A DNA stretch of 20,618 bases from a virus. The translations under genes and the position numbers were made by a program. The notes under the pieces were generated by a model that had not been told where the DNA came from, ran no database searches, and saw nothing but the letters and a program-made list of their open reading frames with translations. The DNA lies in IMG/VR virus record IMGVR_UViG_3300044675_008121, positions 1-20,618 of that record. The stretch is one strand, 5' to 3'. This document shows positions 1 to 6,271 of this stretch, in pieces (position 1 is the stretch's first letter; each line of letters opens with the position of its first letter).

Positions 1-550
1 TGGCGAGCTGGCTGACAAGGAGCGTCCCCTGAGCGCCCACCCGTGCCCTGGAAAGCCCAAGATGCGCCCGCCCGGTTCCGCCCCTGCTACTGCCAACTGA
101 GTGCCCCTCAGCGCGAAGCAGCGCTGCGTTGAACTGAGCGACCATGACGCGCTCCTTGCCGGCAGTGGTTACGCTGACATAGCCAGCGTTTTTCGCGATT
201 TCGGCGTAAGGCAGCTGCTTTTCGAGGCCGGCGTTATAGGCCTGGAGCAGGGCCTCGCCAATCAGCCGTGTTGCAGGCTCGGCCCCTTCTTCGCTTTCAC
301 CGCTCTCGTAGTCCGACAGCGCAGAGGCGTATTCATCGCCCTCATCGGGCAAGAAAGGCAACTCATCCATTGTGAGCCCCTCCTGCGCCGTAATGGTGAT
401 GTCGCTTTGGCCAGTGATGTGGCTGATGTCTCCGTGGGGAAAATGAGTCTCCGGCTCGGGATCAGAAGCAGGAACAGGAGCGGGGACAAGAACCGGAGCG
501 GGAACAGGGGCGGCTTCAACAGCGGCCTTTGGTGTGCGTCTGACAGGCAT
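1..550 (-). CDS. Cyanobacterial AbrB-type (cyAbrB) transcription regulator, truncated by window edge
   Basis: The minus-strand frame is open from ATG at 550 to the window edge, giving 183 residues with no stop. Residues 1-95 are a low-complexity, Pro/Ala/Val-rich then acidic extension. From about residue 96 the protein follows the cyAbrB pattern: LIGEALLQAYN, then IAKNAGYVSV, GKERVMVAQFNAALLRAEG, a Gly/Ser/Arg linker and TLLVSQLA. Known cyAbrB proteins are DNA-binding regulators of carbon and nitrogen metabolism in cyanobacteria, so a phage copy could reprogramme host transcription; that role is inference. A -10 element (TACGAT, 574-579) ends 23 bases before the ATG, so the gene probably has its own promoter although it follows the exonuclease gene by only 37 bases. 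The long N-terminal extension is unusual for the family. The C-terminus is not visible. The family call is fairly secure. Confidence 0.75.
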   Translation of the reverse strand, partial: MPVRRTPKAAVEAAPVPAPVLVPAPVPASDPEPETHFPHGDISHITGQSDITITAQEGLTMDELPFLPDEGDEYASALSDYESGESEEGAEPATRLIGEALLQAYNAGLEKQLPYAEIAKNAGYVSVTTAGKERVMVAQFNAALLRAEGHSVGSSRGGTGRAHLGLSRARVGAQGTLLVSQLA

Positions 551-573
551 TGAACTGGGTGCGAACAAAAAGG

Positions 574-582
574 ATCGTAGCA
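574..582 (-). promoter_or_regulatory. Promoter -10 for the cyAbrB gene
   Basis: Minus-strand TGC-TACGAT, 23 bases before the ATG at 550 and just after the exonuclease stop. It matches the GC-TANNNT pattern found before most genes in this window. No clear -35. Confidence 0.5.
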
Positions 583-587
583 GATGA

Positions 588-1463
588 TCAAGGACGCATC
601 AAGGGGTAAAGCGCATCGAGAGCCATACAATAAACAGGATGCGTGCCAGCCCTAGCGGCCCTTTGATGGTGCAGCAGCAGCCCATTGGCAAACTGGAGCC
701 ATCCCTGATCCAAGTCTGCCCGGTTCCACTGGTGCTCGGCAACGCCATCGACAGAGAGCATGAAATTGATGCCCCGCTGCACGCGGAGCCCTCCCCTGAC
801 CGCCTCTACGCCCATGGCGTAGCTCCCCTGCTGCATTTGCCAGCCCGAGCGAACTCGGGCGGTTTTTTCTCGCGTTCTGCCGGCCGCCGCATCGACCCTG
901 GCCAAGTGATCGCAAATTCCCCTCAGTATTTCATCTTCAGGAGCGTAATCAACCAGGCGCTGATAGCGCTCTGCAAAGCTCTCCATCTGGTTCGACTTCC
1001 AATCGCAACCTGTAAGCACTCCGTCCACTTCGGCGATCAGGTCTGGAGTGAATCCATACACGCCACCAACGTGAATCATTGGCTGCTCAATAATATAAAT
1101 TTTGCCAATTCTCGGATAAACATGTTTCAGCCATGAACTAAAAATCTTTTCGCTTTCGCTTGATCTGGTCGGCTCCACCCCGTAAATAAGATAGGTTTGA
1201 ATGTGCCCGTGAACCTCCGTGCCGATCGCGGCTCGTATGTCCCTAACGCGCTCCATAAAATAGTGAGCCCCGGACTCGCTGAGCCCCTTGCGCATTAGGG
1301 ATCCCTGCCAGGGATCTTTGTCAAAATCTTTGCCGCCGCCCAAATCAATAATGTGCGAGGAAGACGGAACCTCTACCTCTGTCTGGCCTCTCCAAAAATA
1401 CCTGTGATCCTGTTCGCTGAAAAAAACGCCCCCTTGCGGGGGCAAAAGGCACAATTCGGGCAT
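588..1463 (-). CDS. PD-(D/E)XK exonuclease, Cas4/RecB-nuclease type
   Basis: 291 residues. The N-terminus (HRYFWRG near 20-26, then a PSSS stretch at 33-36) resembles the start of phage exonucleases of this fold. Residues 81-85 give the GTxxH motif, E126 sits in IIEQPM, then PD at 140-141 and DWK at 154-156 form the PD...DxK metal site, and Q211/Q212 with Y215 fit the QxxxY motif. The family degrades DNA ends to leave single strands for an annealing protein. Its ATG shares one base with the stop of the SSB-like gene upstream, and the ERF annealase lies beyond that, so the three genes form a Red/ERF-like recombination operon. Codons 7-14 coincide with a sense-strand intrinsic terminator (1420-1443), which may limit its expression. 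A plus-strand terminator-like hairpin lies at 843-868. Substrate and polarity cannot be read from sequence. Confidence 0.8.
   Translation of the reverse strand: MPELCLLPPQGGVFFSEQDHRYFWRGQTEVEVPSSSHIIDLGGGKDFDKDPWQGSLMRKGLSESGAHYFMERVRDIRAAIGTEVHGHIQTYLIYGVEPTRSSESEKIFSSWLKHVYPRIGKIYIIEQPMIHVGGVYGFTPDLIAEVDGVLTGCDWKSNQMESFAERYQRLVDYAPEDEILRGICDHLARVDAAAGRTREKTARVRSGWQMQQGSYAMGVEAVRGGLRVQRGINFMLSVDGVAEHQWNRADLDQGWLQFANGLLLHHQRAARAGTHPVYCMALDALYPLMRP
843..868 (+). terminator. Plus-strand intrinsic terminator-like hairpin antisense to the exonuclease gene
   Basis: GCCCGAG (843-849), loop CGAA, CTCGGGC (854-860), two G and six T (863-868) form a textbook terminator on the plus strand. No plus-strand gene is credible here, so if active it would stop antisense transcription within the leftward operon. 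Confidence 0.5.
1420..1443 (-). terminator. Intrinsic terminator inside the 5' end of the exonuclease gene
   Basis: Read on the minus strand, GCCCCC, a GCAA tetraloop and GGGGGC form a six-pair GC-only stem, followed after one base by seven T (1426 down to 1420). It lies about 20 bases after the exonuclease ATG, in the sense direction of the ERF/SSB-like/exonuclease operon. The form is canonical; the attenuating role is inference. Confidence 0.65.
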
Positions 1464-2242
1464 CAGAAATCCCCAGGAAGTTGCGGATGCTGACCGTGAA
1501 TGGCTCCAGGGATCGGGGCAGGAGGAACAACCGGCGGAGGCATCAGGTCGGGCGTTGGGGGAGTGTGATGCTGGCCCAAGTGGACCGGCAAAGGCTGAGC
1601 CTGGGCGTATCCCTGGGGAGCCTGGGCGTATCCCTGGGGAGCCTGGGCGTATCCCTGGGGAGCCTGGGCGTATCCCTGGGGAGCCTGGGCGTATCCCTGG
1701 GGAAACTGCTGATGCTGGACTGGCTGATGCTGGACTGGCTGATGCTGGACTGGCTGATGCTGGACTGGCTGATGCTGGACTGGCTCAACGTACCCCTGGG
1801 GAGGCTGCTGAGCGTACTGTTGAGGCGGCTGAGCGTACTGTTGAGGCGGCTGAGGCGGCAAAGGCTGAGCCTGCTGAGCGTACTGCTGAGGCGGAGCCTG
1901 CTGAGCCTGCTGCTGAGCGTACTGCTGCCTGGCAGCCGCACTCTGGATACTATCCTCGACGGAGCTGAGATAGCCGCTCAAAATTGGTTTTTGCTTGCCG
2001 CCCTGAGATGTGCCCCCCTGCTGTGCATAAAGGGCAAAATCCAGCTTGACACAGGGTTGCCCCCCTGAATCTTGCTGGTATTGGCCAGCATTGAAAGCAG
2101 CCAACATTTCCTGAAGTAAGCCGTAAGAAATTTCAACATTGCCCTTGTAATCGGGCTGGTTCGGATTCTTCTTGTTGTTGACCCACAAAGCAGACCTGTT
2201 AGGCCGGTAAGTGCGTTGCGATTGCTGCGGAAATTGTGTCAC
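1463..2242 (-). CDS. SSB-like protein with long P/Q-rich repeat tail
   Basis: 259 residues, with a GTG start inside the GTGA that also ends the ERF gene, implying translational coupling. Residues 13-95 are a compact domain: RSALWVNNKK, PDYKG, then alternating hydrophobic strands (VKLDFALYAQ, ILSGYLSSVED). This resembles small phage single-strand-binding proteins, but I cannot show an OB fold by eye. Residues 100-259 are disordered and made of P/Q-rich repeats: PQQYAQ-type units, five VQHQP units (155-178) and five PQGYAQA-type units (181-216). The protein ends LPGDF, a weak echo of the acidic, Phe-terminated tip of bacterial SSB. Its place between an annealase and an exonuclease supports a role in handling single strands during recombination. 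The repeats are near-perfect at DNA level and likely to vary in copy number. The main alternative is an accessory scaffold of unknown function. Confidence 0.5.
   Translation of the reverse strand: MTQFPQQSQRTYRPNRSALWVNNKKNPNQPDYKGNVEISYGLLQEMLAAFNAGQYQQDSGGQPCVKLDFALYAQQGGTSQGGKQKPILSGYLSSVEDSIQSAAARQQYAQQQAQQAPPQQYAQQAQPLPPQPPQQYAQPPQQYAQQPPQGYVEPVQHQPVQHQPVQHQPVQHQPVQHQQFPQGYAQAPQGYAQAPQGYAQAPQGYAQAPQGYAQAQPLPVHLGQHHTPPTPDLMPPPVVPPAPIPGAIHGQHPQLPGDF
1598..1702 (-). repeat. Five tandem 21-bp repeats coding for PQGYAQA-type units
   Basis: Five adjacent 21-bp copies start at 1598, 1619, 1640, 1661 and 1682 and read as near-identical. They are in frame with the SSB-like gene, so each change in copy number adds or removes seven residues. 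Near-perfect DNA identity suggests recent expansion by slippage or recombination. Confidence 0.9.
1709..1783 (-). repeat. Five tandem 15-bp repeats coding for VQHQP
   Basis: Five identical 15-bp units start at 1709, 1724, 1739, 1754 and 1769, again in frame with the SSB-like gene (five residues each). Together with the neighbouring 21-bp array and a third, looser 21-bp repeat (about 1806-1850), this gene carries three independent arrays. Confidence 0.9.
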
Positions 2243-2952
2243 GAGAGGACGGGGAGAGGGTTTACGGCGTAGGCGATAACGCCAGGCTGGGGCGCCTGAG
2301 CGAACTGCTGGGAATGAGGCTGAGCAAACTGCTGCGGATGGAGTGGCTGAGCAAACTGCTGGGGATGAGGCACGGGTGACTGACCTTGAGGCTGAGGCGC
2401 CCCAAGGCCGGGCAGGGAATGACCAGAAGCAAAAGCAGAAGAATTGCCGACGTTCCCGTCGTCATCTTCTGAGTCTGGGCAAATGTTAAGTAGCGCAAAC
2501 AAATTGTAGCGCGTCCCTAGCGTGAAAAAACCAGCGACCTTTTGCATTGTAAGCACTTCGCCCGCGATGTCGCCCACAATGGGAAAGTCGCTACTCAGCT
2601 CTTCTTCGCCGTCAAGCGTAGACAGCGTGGTCCTGACGAACCACCGGCCGTCGGCGAAACAACCTTGGGTAAAAACCTTTACTCCGTACTCCAAAAGCGG
2701 CTCCCTGATCGCCTCCAGTAGCGAAGACAGTTTAAGGTAACGGCTCTTGGTGTACGTGTTCTCAGCGTCTTTCGTAAGGTTCTGGAATTGCGGAGTAGCC
2801 GCAGCAATTCGCTCCAAAAGAGAAAGGTTGCCAAGGCCGGTCGAAGAGTGCAGGGCTGGCGCTACGGGCTGAGCAACCATCGGAGGCAGCTGCCCGGTCG
2901 GCAAAGATGCCATGGGAGCAGGCGGGTGTTGGTCTGAAGCGGAGCGCGTCAT
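2239..2952 (-). CDS. ERF-family single-strand DNA annealing protein
   Basis: 237 residues from ATG 2952. The frame is open further upstream, but a -10 element ends 21 bases before this ATG, matching the spacing at other genes, so I chose it. Residues 55-157 hold the ERF-type core: FQNLTKDAENTYTKSRYLKLSSLLEAIREPL, the short GEEELSSDFPI strand, and the QKVAGFFTLGTRYNLFALLNI segment that corresponds to the family's Q-x-x-G-x-x-x-T-Y-x-x-R-Y-x-L signature. Such proteins anneal complementary single strands in phage recombination. The C-terminal 65 residues are P/Q-rich with three QQFAQ units, echoing the QQYAQ units of the SSB-like protein encoded next. The stop overlaps that gene's GTG. An ERF annealase, SSB-like protein and exonuclease together make a complete recombination module. 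Confidence 0.8.
   Translation of the reverse strand: MTRSASDQHPPAPMASLPTGQLPPMVAQPVAPALHSSTGLGNLSLLERIAAATPQFQNLTKDAENTYTKSRYLKLSSLLEAIREPLLEYGVKVFTQGCFADGRWFVRTTLSTLDGEEELSSDFPIVGDIAGEVLTMQKVAGFFTLGTRYNLFALLNICPDSEDDDGNVGNSSAFASGHSLPGLGAPQPQGQSPVPHPQQFAQPLHPQQFAQPHSQQFAQAPQPGVIAYAVNPLPVLS
2296..2367 (-). repeat. Three imperfect 21-bp repeats coding for QQFAQ units
   Basis: Copies at 2296-2316, 2320-2340 and 2347-2367 differ at few bases and are separated by 3 and 6 bases. They are in frame within the tail of the ERF gene and code for HPQQFAQ-like units. Confidence 0.75.
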
Positions 2953-2973
2953 AGGAAGCGGGCGAACAAGAGA

Positions 2974-2982
2974 AGCGTAGCA
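2974..2982 (-). promoter_or_regulatory. Promoter -10 for the ERF/SSB-like/exonuclease operon
   Basis: Minus-strand TGC-TACGCT, with its last base 21 bases before the ERF ATG at 2952. It supports that start over earlier in-frame codons. Upstream lies a semi-palindromic AAGC-GTTGCA-AGCTT stretch (about 3005-3019) similar to one before the clamp gene (11926-11938), possibly an operator. Confidence 0.5.
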
Positions 2983-3015
2983 CAGGGAGGACGGTTTTAA
3001 GGGCAAGCGTTGCAA

Positions 3016-3036
3016 GCTTGGCGCTTTTGCCCAAGC
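3016..3036 (-). terminator. Hairpin just after the primase-helicase stop
   Basis: GCTTGG (3016-3021) and CCAAGC (3031-3036) form a six-pair stem with a 9-base loop, starting 3 bases after the primase-helicase stop codon. There is no T tract on the minus strand, so it is either a weak terminator or an mRNA 3' end structure. Confidence 0.3.
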
Positions 3037-3038
3037 CC

Positions 3039-5471
3039 TTAATCCGGGAAACGCCCTAGCGCGACAAAAACTGCTGCTCGGCCTTCTCGGCGCCACTCCC
3101 CCAGCCCCATGTCAACTAGCTGTTCCATCGCGGTTTTGACGTGAGTAGGTAAAATTTCCTTTCTGTACCTTGCCGGCACGCATTGAGAGACGAAAACTGA
3201 TGCGCTGCAACCGTTGACGCCTTTGGCGTAAGTGTGGATTCTCCGGTTCAAATCAAAAGATCCGTGCCTAGTCATCTGCGATTCTTGCTGCTCCAGGACT
3301 GCATAGCTCTGGAGCAAGTCAACTAATACAGTTGCCCTGGCAAGGGTTTGGCGAGACAGGAACAGCTCGTCTCCGCTCTCCTCTCCAGCCGCAACGCGGC
3401 ATAGGTGCATGGTCAGGGCAACCTGAAGCACATATCCAAGCCGTTTGCCAAAGACAGCTCGCTGAGACTCTAGAGATACCGCCTGGCTCTTGTCGTAAGT
3501 GTCGCGTGACAAAATAGTGAACAACTCGACAGCCTCTCTTTCAAGCCGCAGCACAAGAGGCCTCAGGCCAAGGCAGCGCAGATAAAAGCTTTCCAGGCAC
3601 TGCCCCGCCATGTGGACAGCAGTAACCTCGTCCGGCGAACGAAAGAAATTAGGCTCGATATATTTGTTTATCAATGGCACTACAAGGCACCTGGCAAACA
3701 AGCCGGCGTCGTCACCATATTCCACCATCGTACGAAATACGCCCGGCTGAACACCTCCCAGGAGGGAGTTTTGAACTTTCCCGCTGTTCCCCCTCAGCCG
3801 CCGGCCAATGCGCAGCGACGAAGGCACATTGCCGTCGAAAAGACACAAAAATGTTTCTTTGCCGCTGCCTTTGCCGTGAGATTTGTACTCATCAAAGTTT
3901 CCAAGAACTCTTTTAATCTCCTCAGAATAGATAAAAGTTGGCAGGCCCTTGGCATGATTGCCAATAAGAATCTCAATCAAAGATTCAGTTGTAAAGTTTT
4001 CAACGCAAGTCTCTAGGGGCTTAGGCTCTTCAGGCCTCGCTCCTTTCGCCACTCCAAGATAACGCATGTCATATTCAGCTTTTTCGCTTTTACTAAGAAA
4101 ATCATAGTGGCTTAGCACAAGACTGAGGCGATCCTTGCATAACTGCCGCATAATGGGGCTCTTCCCGCTCCCGGACGGGCCAGCTAAAAGCAACCAGATC
4201 ACAGGCTGTTTCACAAACATTCCATCCCCAGCATCGAGCCGGTGGCCAGCTTGAAACACGCCAGCAGCAGTAGTCAGGACCACGGAGGCGGCAATCAGTG
4301 GGTCGCACGCCAGGTTCCCGGTCAGCTCTGCTACAGCACCACATATCGACTCCGGCAAATAGTCAGAAAGATTTACGCTTTCTCTTTTAGCCTCAAGCTC
4401 TTGTCGCTGGAATATGGCCGATGTCGCGGACAATGCCTCAGACGTGGCCTGGCGATCCTCTGACAGCGAATCCCATATACGCTTGGTGTCGAATACGGAG
4501 GCATTGTTGGCGGACGCAATATCCGCGATTGCGGCTTGAATGTTTGCAGCCCCGGTGGGTTCCGTTTCGTAAAAATCCTGCAAATCTTGCTTTATCTTGC
4601 CATAGCTGATCCGATTGAGCGGCGCCGGCTTCACGCCGGACGCTGATTTAATAGCTGCTGTTATTAAAAAAGAGAGATTTTCTGCCGGCATGTCGTCAAC
4701 GCTCCCGCCATCTGGAACGTCATAAATAGACTCAGCCGGAATAACGCAAAATTCAATCTTGGCAAGCTGAGCTGCGGCAGAAAAGGCAACAGCTTTTCTC
4801 CTGCCGGCAACATCGTTGTCAGATATAAAGCAAACTTTTTTAATTCCCGCAGCTGCAAGGCCGGCATATCGTGCTCTGCATGAAGCTTCATCCCGCTGGT
4901 GGCCGGGATGCGTTATCGCAGCAATGCCATTGGCTCGTAAAATGTCAACGCATTTTTCGCCCTCAACCTCTATGATAAAATTGCTTGAATTTGCCCCAAT
5001 GGATCCGTAGAATGGCCATATTTCGGGGCCAGCGCTGGACCTCCAGGTACCGCCGGAAAAGAATCCTGCTGAAAAATCTTTTTTCCCGCCCTCAACATAA
5101 TCATATCTAGTCACCCTCAAATCTTGCCGGTAGTAATACGTGGTAGCAACAGCTTCTCTCTGGCCTTTAACAGCAAATGCTGGCGCAGGTAGGCGCAACG
5201 GGCCGCACGATGGCAGGTGGTCGTCAACCTTCTCCTCGTGAACCACAAACACCGCTCCCCGCCCGTCTTCGGAGTCTCCAGTGTAGGCCCATGTTCTGCC
5301 CGCAACGTCCATCAACTCCCCGGCCCTCAGGTCGTCAGGCGGCCCCAAGCTCTTGCCTCGATGGCATAGAACCATTTGCTCGTCATCCCTGATCCTGCAG
5401 TCCCCATCGCTAGTTCTGCCGCAAATTGGGCACGGGTTACGGCGAGAGGAAGGCTGCCACTTGTGCTGCAT
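3039..5471 (-). CDS. Primase-helicase: zinc finger, Toprim and DUF3987-type ATPase
   Basis: 810 residues. C14, C17, C25 and C36 near the N-terminus form a CHC2-like zinc-binding motif. A Toprim domain follows, with the EGEK glutamate near residue 169 and DND in ISDNDVAGR near 218, the metal-binding acidic residues of primases. A linker region (about 290-375) leads to a DUF3987-type ATPase with Walker A GPSGSGKSP at about 429-437 and YSEEIKRVLG (about 515) as a likely Walker B region. The C-terminal 100 residues have a winged-helix look. The combination predicts a protein that lays RNA primers and drives fork unwinding, as T7 gp4-like proteins do, though DUF3987 helicase activity is inference. 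The gene starts behind a leader of roughly 130 bases holding three hairpins, from the minus-directed half of the divergent promoter at 5605-5635. Confidence 0.8.
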   Translation of the reverse strand: MQHKWQPSSRRNPCPICGRTSDGDCRIRDDEQMVLCHRGKSLGPPDDLRAGELMDVAGRTWAYTGDSEDGRGAVFVVHEEKVDDHLPSCGPLRLPAPAFAVKGQREAVATTYYYRQDLRVTRYDYVEGGKKDFSAGFFSGGTWRSSAGPEIWPFYGSIGANSSNFIIEVEGEKCVDILRANGIAAITHPGHQRDEASCRARYAGLAAAGIKKVCFISDNDVAGRRKAVAFSAAAQLAKIEFCVIPAESIYDVPDGGSVDDMPAENLSFLITAAIKSASGVKPAPLNRISYGKIKQDLQDFYETEPTGAANIQAAIADIASANNASVFDTKRIWDSLSEDRQATSEALSATSAIFQRQELEAKRESVNLSDYLPESICGAVAELTGNLACDPLIAASVVLTTAAGVFQAGHRLDAGDGMFVKQPVIWLLLAGPSGSGKSPIMRQLCKDRLSLVLSHYDFLSKSEKAEYDMRYLGVAKGARPEEPKPLETCVENFTTESLIEILIGNHAKGLPTFIYSEEIKRVLGNFDEYKSHGKGSGKETFLCLFDGNVPSSLRIGRRLRGNSGKVQNSLLGGVQPGVFRTMVEYGDDAGLFARCLVVPLINKYIEPNFFRSPDEVTAVHMAGQCLESFYLRCLGLRPLVLRLEREAVELFTILSRDTYDKSQAVSLESQRAVFGKRLGYVLQVALTMHLCRVAAGEESGDELFLSRQTLARATVLVDLLQSYAVLEQQESQMTRHGSFDLNRRIHTYAKGVNGCSASVFVSQCVPARYRKEILPTHVKTAMEQLVDMGLGEWRREGRAAVFVALGRFPD

Positions 5472-5503
5472 GGTAGAATTGTCAGGTTAAAAGTGGTCAA
5501 CAT

Positions 5504-5541
5504 GGGGCCGGGCGCGTGCGAAGCGCCCAGCCCCTTTTTTT
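5504..5541 (+). terminator. Strong plus-strand intrinsic terminator in the divergent control region
   Basis: GGGGC (5504-5508), a C/A mismatch and GGGCGC (5510-5515) pair with GCGCCC and GCCCC (5523-5534) around a 7-base loop, followed by seven T (5535-5541). It points away from the primase gene, so on the plus strand it would end antisense transcripts. On the minus strand the same bases form a hairpin in the primase leader. Confidence 0.65.
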
Positions 5542-5588
5542 GCGCCGTGGGCGCTGTGCCACTATGGCACACTTGGAAGAGTGTGCCA
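5542..5588 (-). promoter_or_regulatory. Competing hairpins in the primase-helicase leader
   Basis: TGGCACACT/AGTGTGCCA (5565-5573 with 5580-5588) is a perfect 9-pair hairpin. It shares GGCAC with a second hairpin, GTGCC (5556-5560) with GGCAC (5566-5570), so the two cannot form together. A third stem GCGCC-GTG-GGCGC follows at 5542-5554. This is the layout of a leader with alternative folds; any ligand or regulator is unknown. Confidence 0.5.
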
Positions 5589-5604
5589 GTTTCCGCGACT
5601 GTCA

Positions 5605-5635
5605 CATTGTAGCGTACATGCTAAGCGCTACAATG
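5605..5635. promoter_or_regulatory. Symmetrical divergent promoter
   Basis: CATTGTAGCG (5605-5614) and CGCTACAATG (5626-5635) are a perfect 10-bp inverted repeat with an 11-bp spacer. Each arm contains TACAAT preceded by CGC, so the site reads as back-to-back -10 elements: leftward to the primase-helicase, rightward to the small gene at 5658 (23 bases away). The same arm sequence recurs at 15376, 15623 and 15672. It could also be an operator or part of an origin. Confidence 0.6.
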
Positions 5636-5657
5636 GGCTGGCATCGCAAAGGATTCA

Positions 5658-5837
5658 TTGTTGCCTGATTGGTCACAGCTCGAAAGAGCCGGCGTTATCG
5701 CCGCGCCGCCCGGAAGAGACAGCGCAGTAAAAAAAGCTGTCGCATGGAGCGCAGAAAAAAGGGCTGCCAAAGAGGCCCCCAAGGCGGCCACCCCCAAAGC
5801 AAACGTTCGTAAACCTGCCACACGGAGGCGCAAATGA
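5658..5837 (+). CDS. Small basic Ala/Lys-rich protein, TTG start
   Basis: 59 residues starting at TTG 5658, found only if non-ATG starts are allowed. Support: AAAGGA lies 4 bases upstream as a Shine-Dalgarno site, the -10 TACAAT ends 23 bases upstream, and the stop overlaps the next ATG as ATGA. The sequence begins LLPDWSQLERAG and becomes very basic (AVKKAVAWSAEKRAAKEAPK, then PKANVRKPATRRRK). The composition resembles small DNA- or RNA-binding tails. It is the first gene of the rightward operon. No family is recognised. Confidence 0.6.
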   Translation: MLPDWSQLERAGVIAAPPGRDSAVKKAVAWSAEKRAAKEAPKAATPKANVRKPATRRRK

Positions 5838-6271
5838 GCGACACCATTCCTAGCGACCTAAGGCAGGTTTGGGTTCGGGATCCTGAAGGCATGGCGCCAC
5901 TGCCAGCGCTGCTGGACAGCGAGCACAAGCTATCTGTTTACGATCGAAGAGTCGAAAAGTTTGGCTGGGCTGCTCACGCCTTTTCTAAGGTGAGCCTATT
6001 TGACACTTTTGAGGAGTGCCGCGCAGCCATGATCGAAGAAAGCAGCACAATGCTCAAAGAGCAAAACGCTGCCTGCCGCCAGCTCGCTCAGTCTATCGAG
6101 CATCTCAAAACCATCCCAGTCTCACCCTTCCCACAGTTCGATGTCATTCCAGAAGTATCAGGATCCCAAAAAGAAGACCAAGCCAAAAGCAAAGAAGCCC
6201 AAGGCGAGCGCAAAAAAACAGAAGCCGACCTGAAGCGACCTGCCCCCCGGAAAACCACGGAGGGCCGCTGA
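5834..6271 (+). CDS. Hypothetical protein, helical with basic C-terminal tail
   Basis: 145 residues. GGAGG lies 6 bases before the ATG, one of the better Shine-Dalgarno sites here, and the start overlaps the stop of the 59-residue gene. Residues 1-95 have mixed composition with a probable helix (FEECRAAMIEESSTMLKEQN, then CRQLAQSIEHLK). Residues 110-145 are Lys/Glu/Pro-rich and probably disordered. The stop TGA shares one base with the ATG of the next gene, so four genes from 5658 to 6827 are chained by overlaps and are probably translated as one unit. I do not recognise a family. The position next to a resolvase-like gene suggests an early, DNA-related role, but that is only context. Confidence 0.6.
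   Translation: MSDTIPSDLRQVWVRDPEGMAPLPALLDSEHKLSVYDRRVEKFGWAAHAFSKVSLFDTFEECRAAMIEESSTMLKEQNAACRQLAQSIEHLKTIPVSPFPQFDVIPEVSGSQKEDQAKSKEAQGERKKTEADLKRPAPRKTTEGR

Noticed and set aside
101-630. Plus-strand frame 101-553 and minus-strand frame 262-630
   Set aside because: Both are shadows of the open minus-strand cyAbrB frame, which has family similarity and a promoter at the right distance.
1598-1783. CRISPR-like look of regularly spaced repeats
   Set aside because: Units are contiguous without unique spacers and are in frame within a gene, so they are coding tandem repeats.
1481-2068. 195-codon plus-strand frame and other long frames across the repeat arrays
   Set aside because: They arise because the tandem repeats are multiples of three and lack stops in several frames. 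The minus-strand frame links a folded domain to the repeats and overlaps its neighbours properly.
3238-3260. GGTTCAAAT as a tRNA T-loop
   Set aside because: It lies inside the primase-helicase coding sequence with no flanking cloverleaf stems.
5621-5928. Minus-strand frames of 70 and 77 codons opposite the start of the rightward operon
   Set aside because: They are antisense to the TTG-start gene and the 145-residue gene, and their composition is biased to Ala/Leu/Ser without a promoter or start site.
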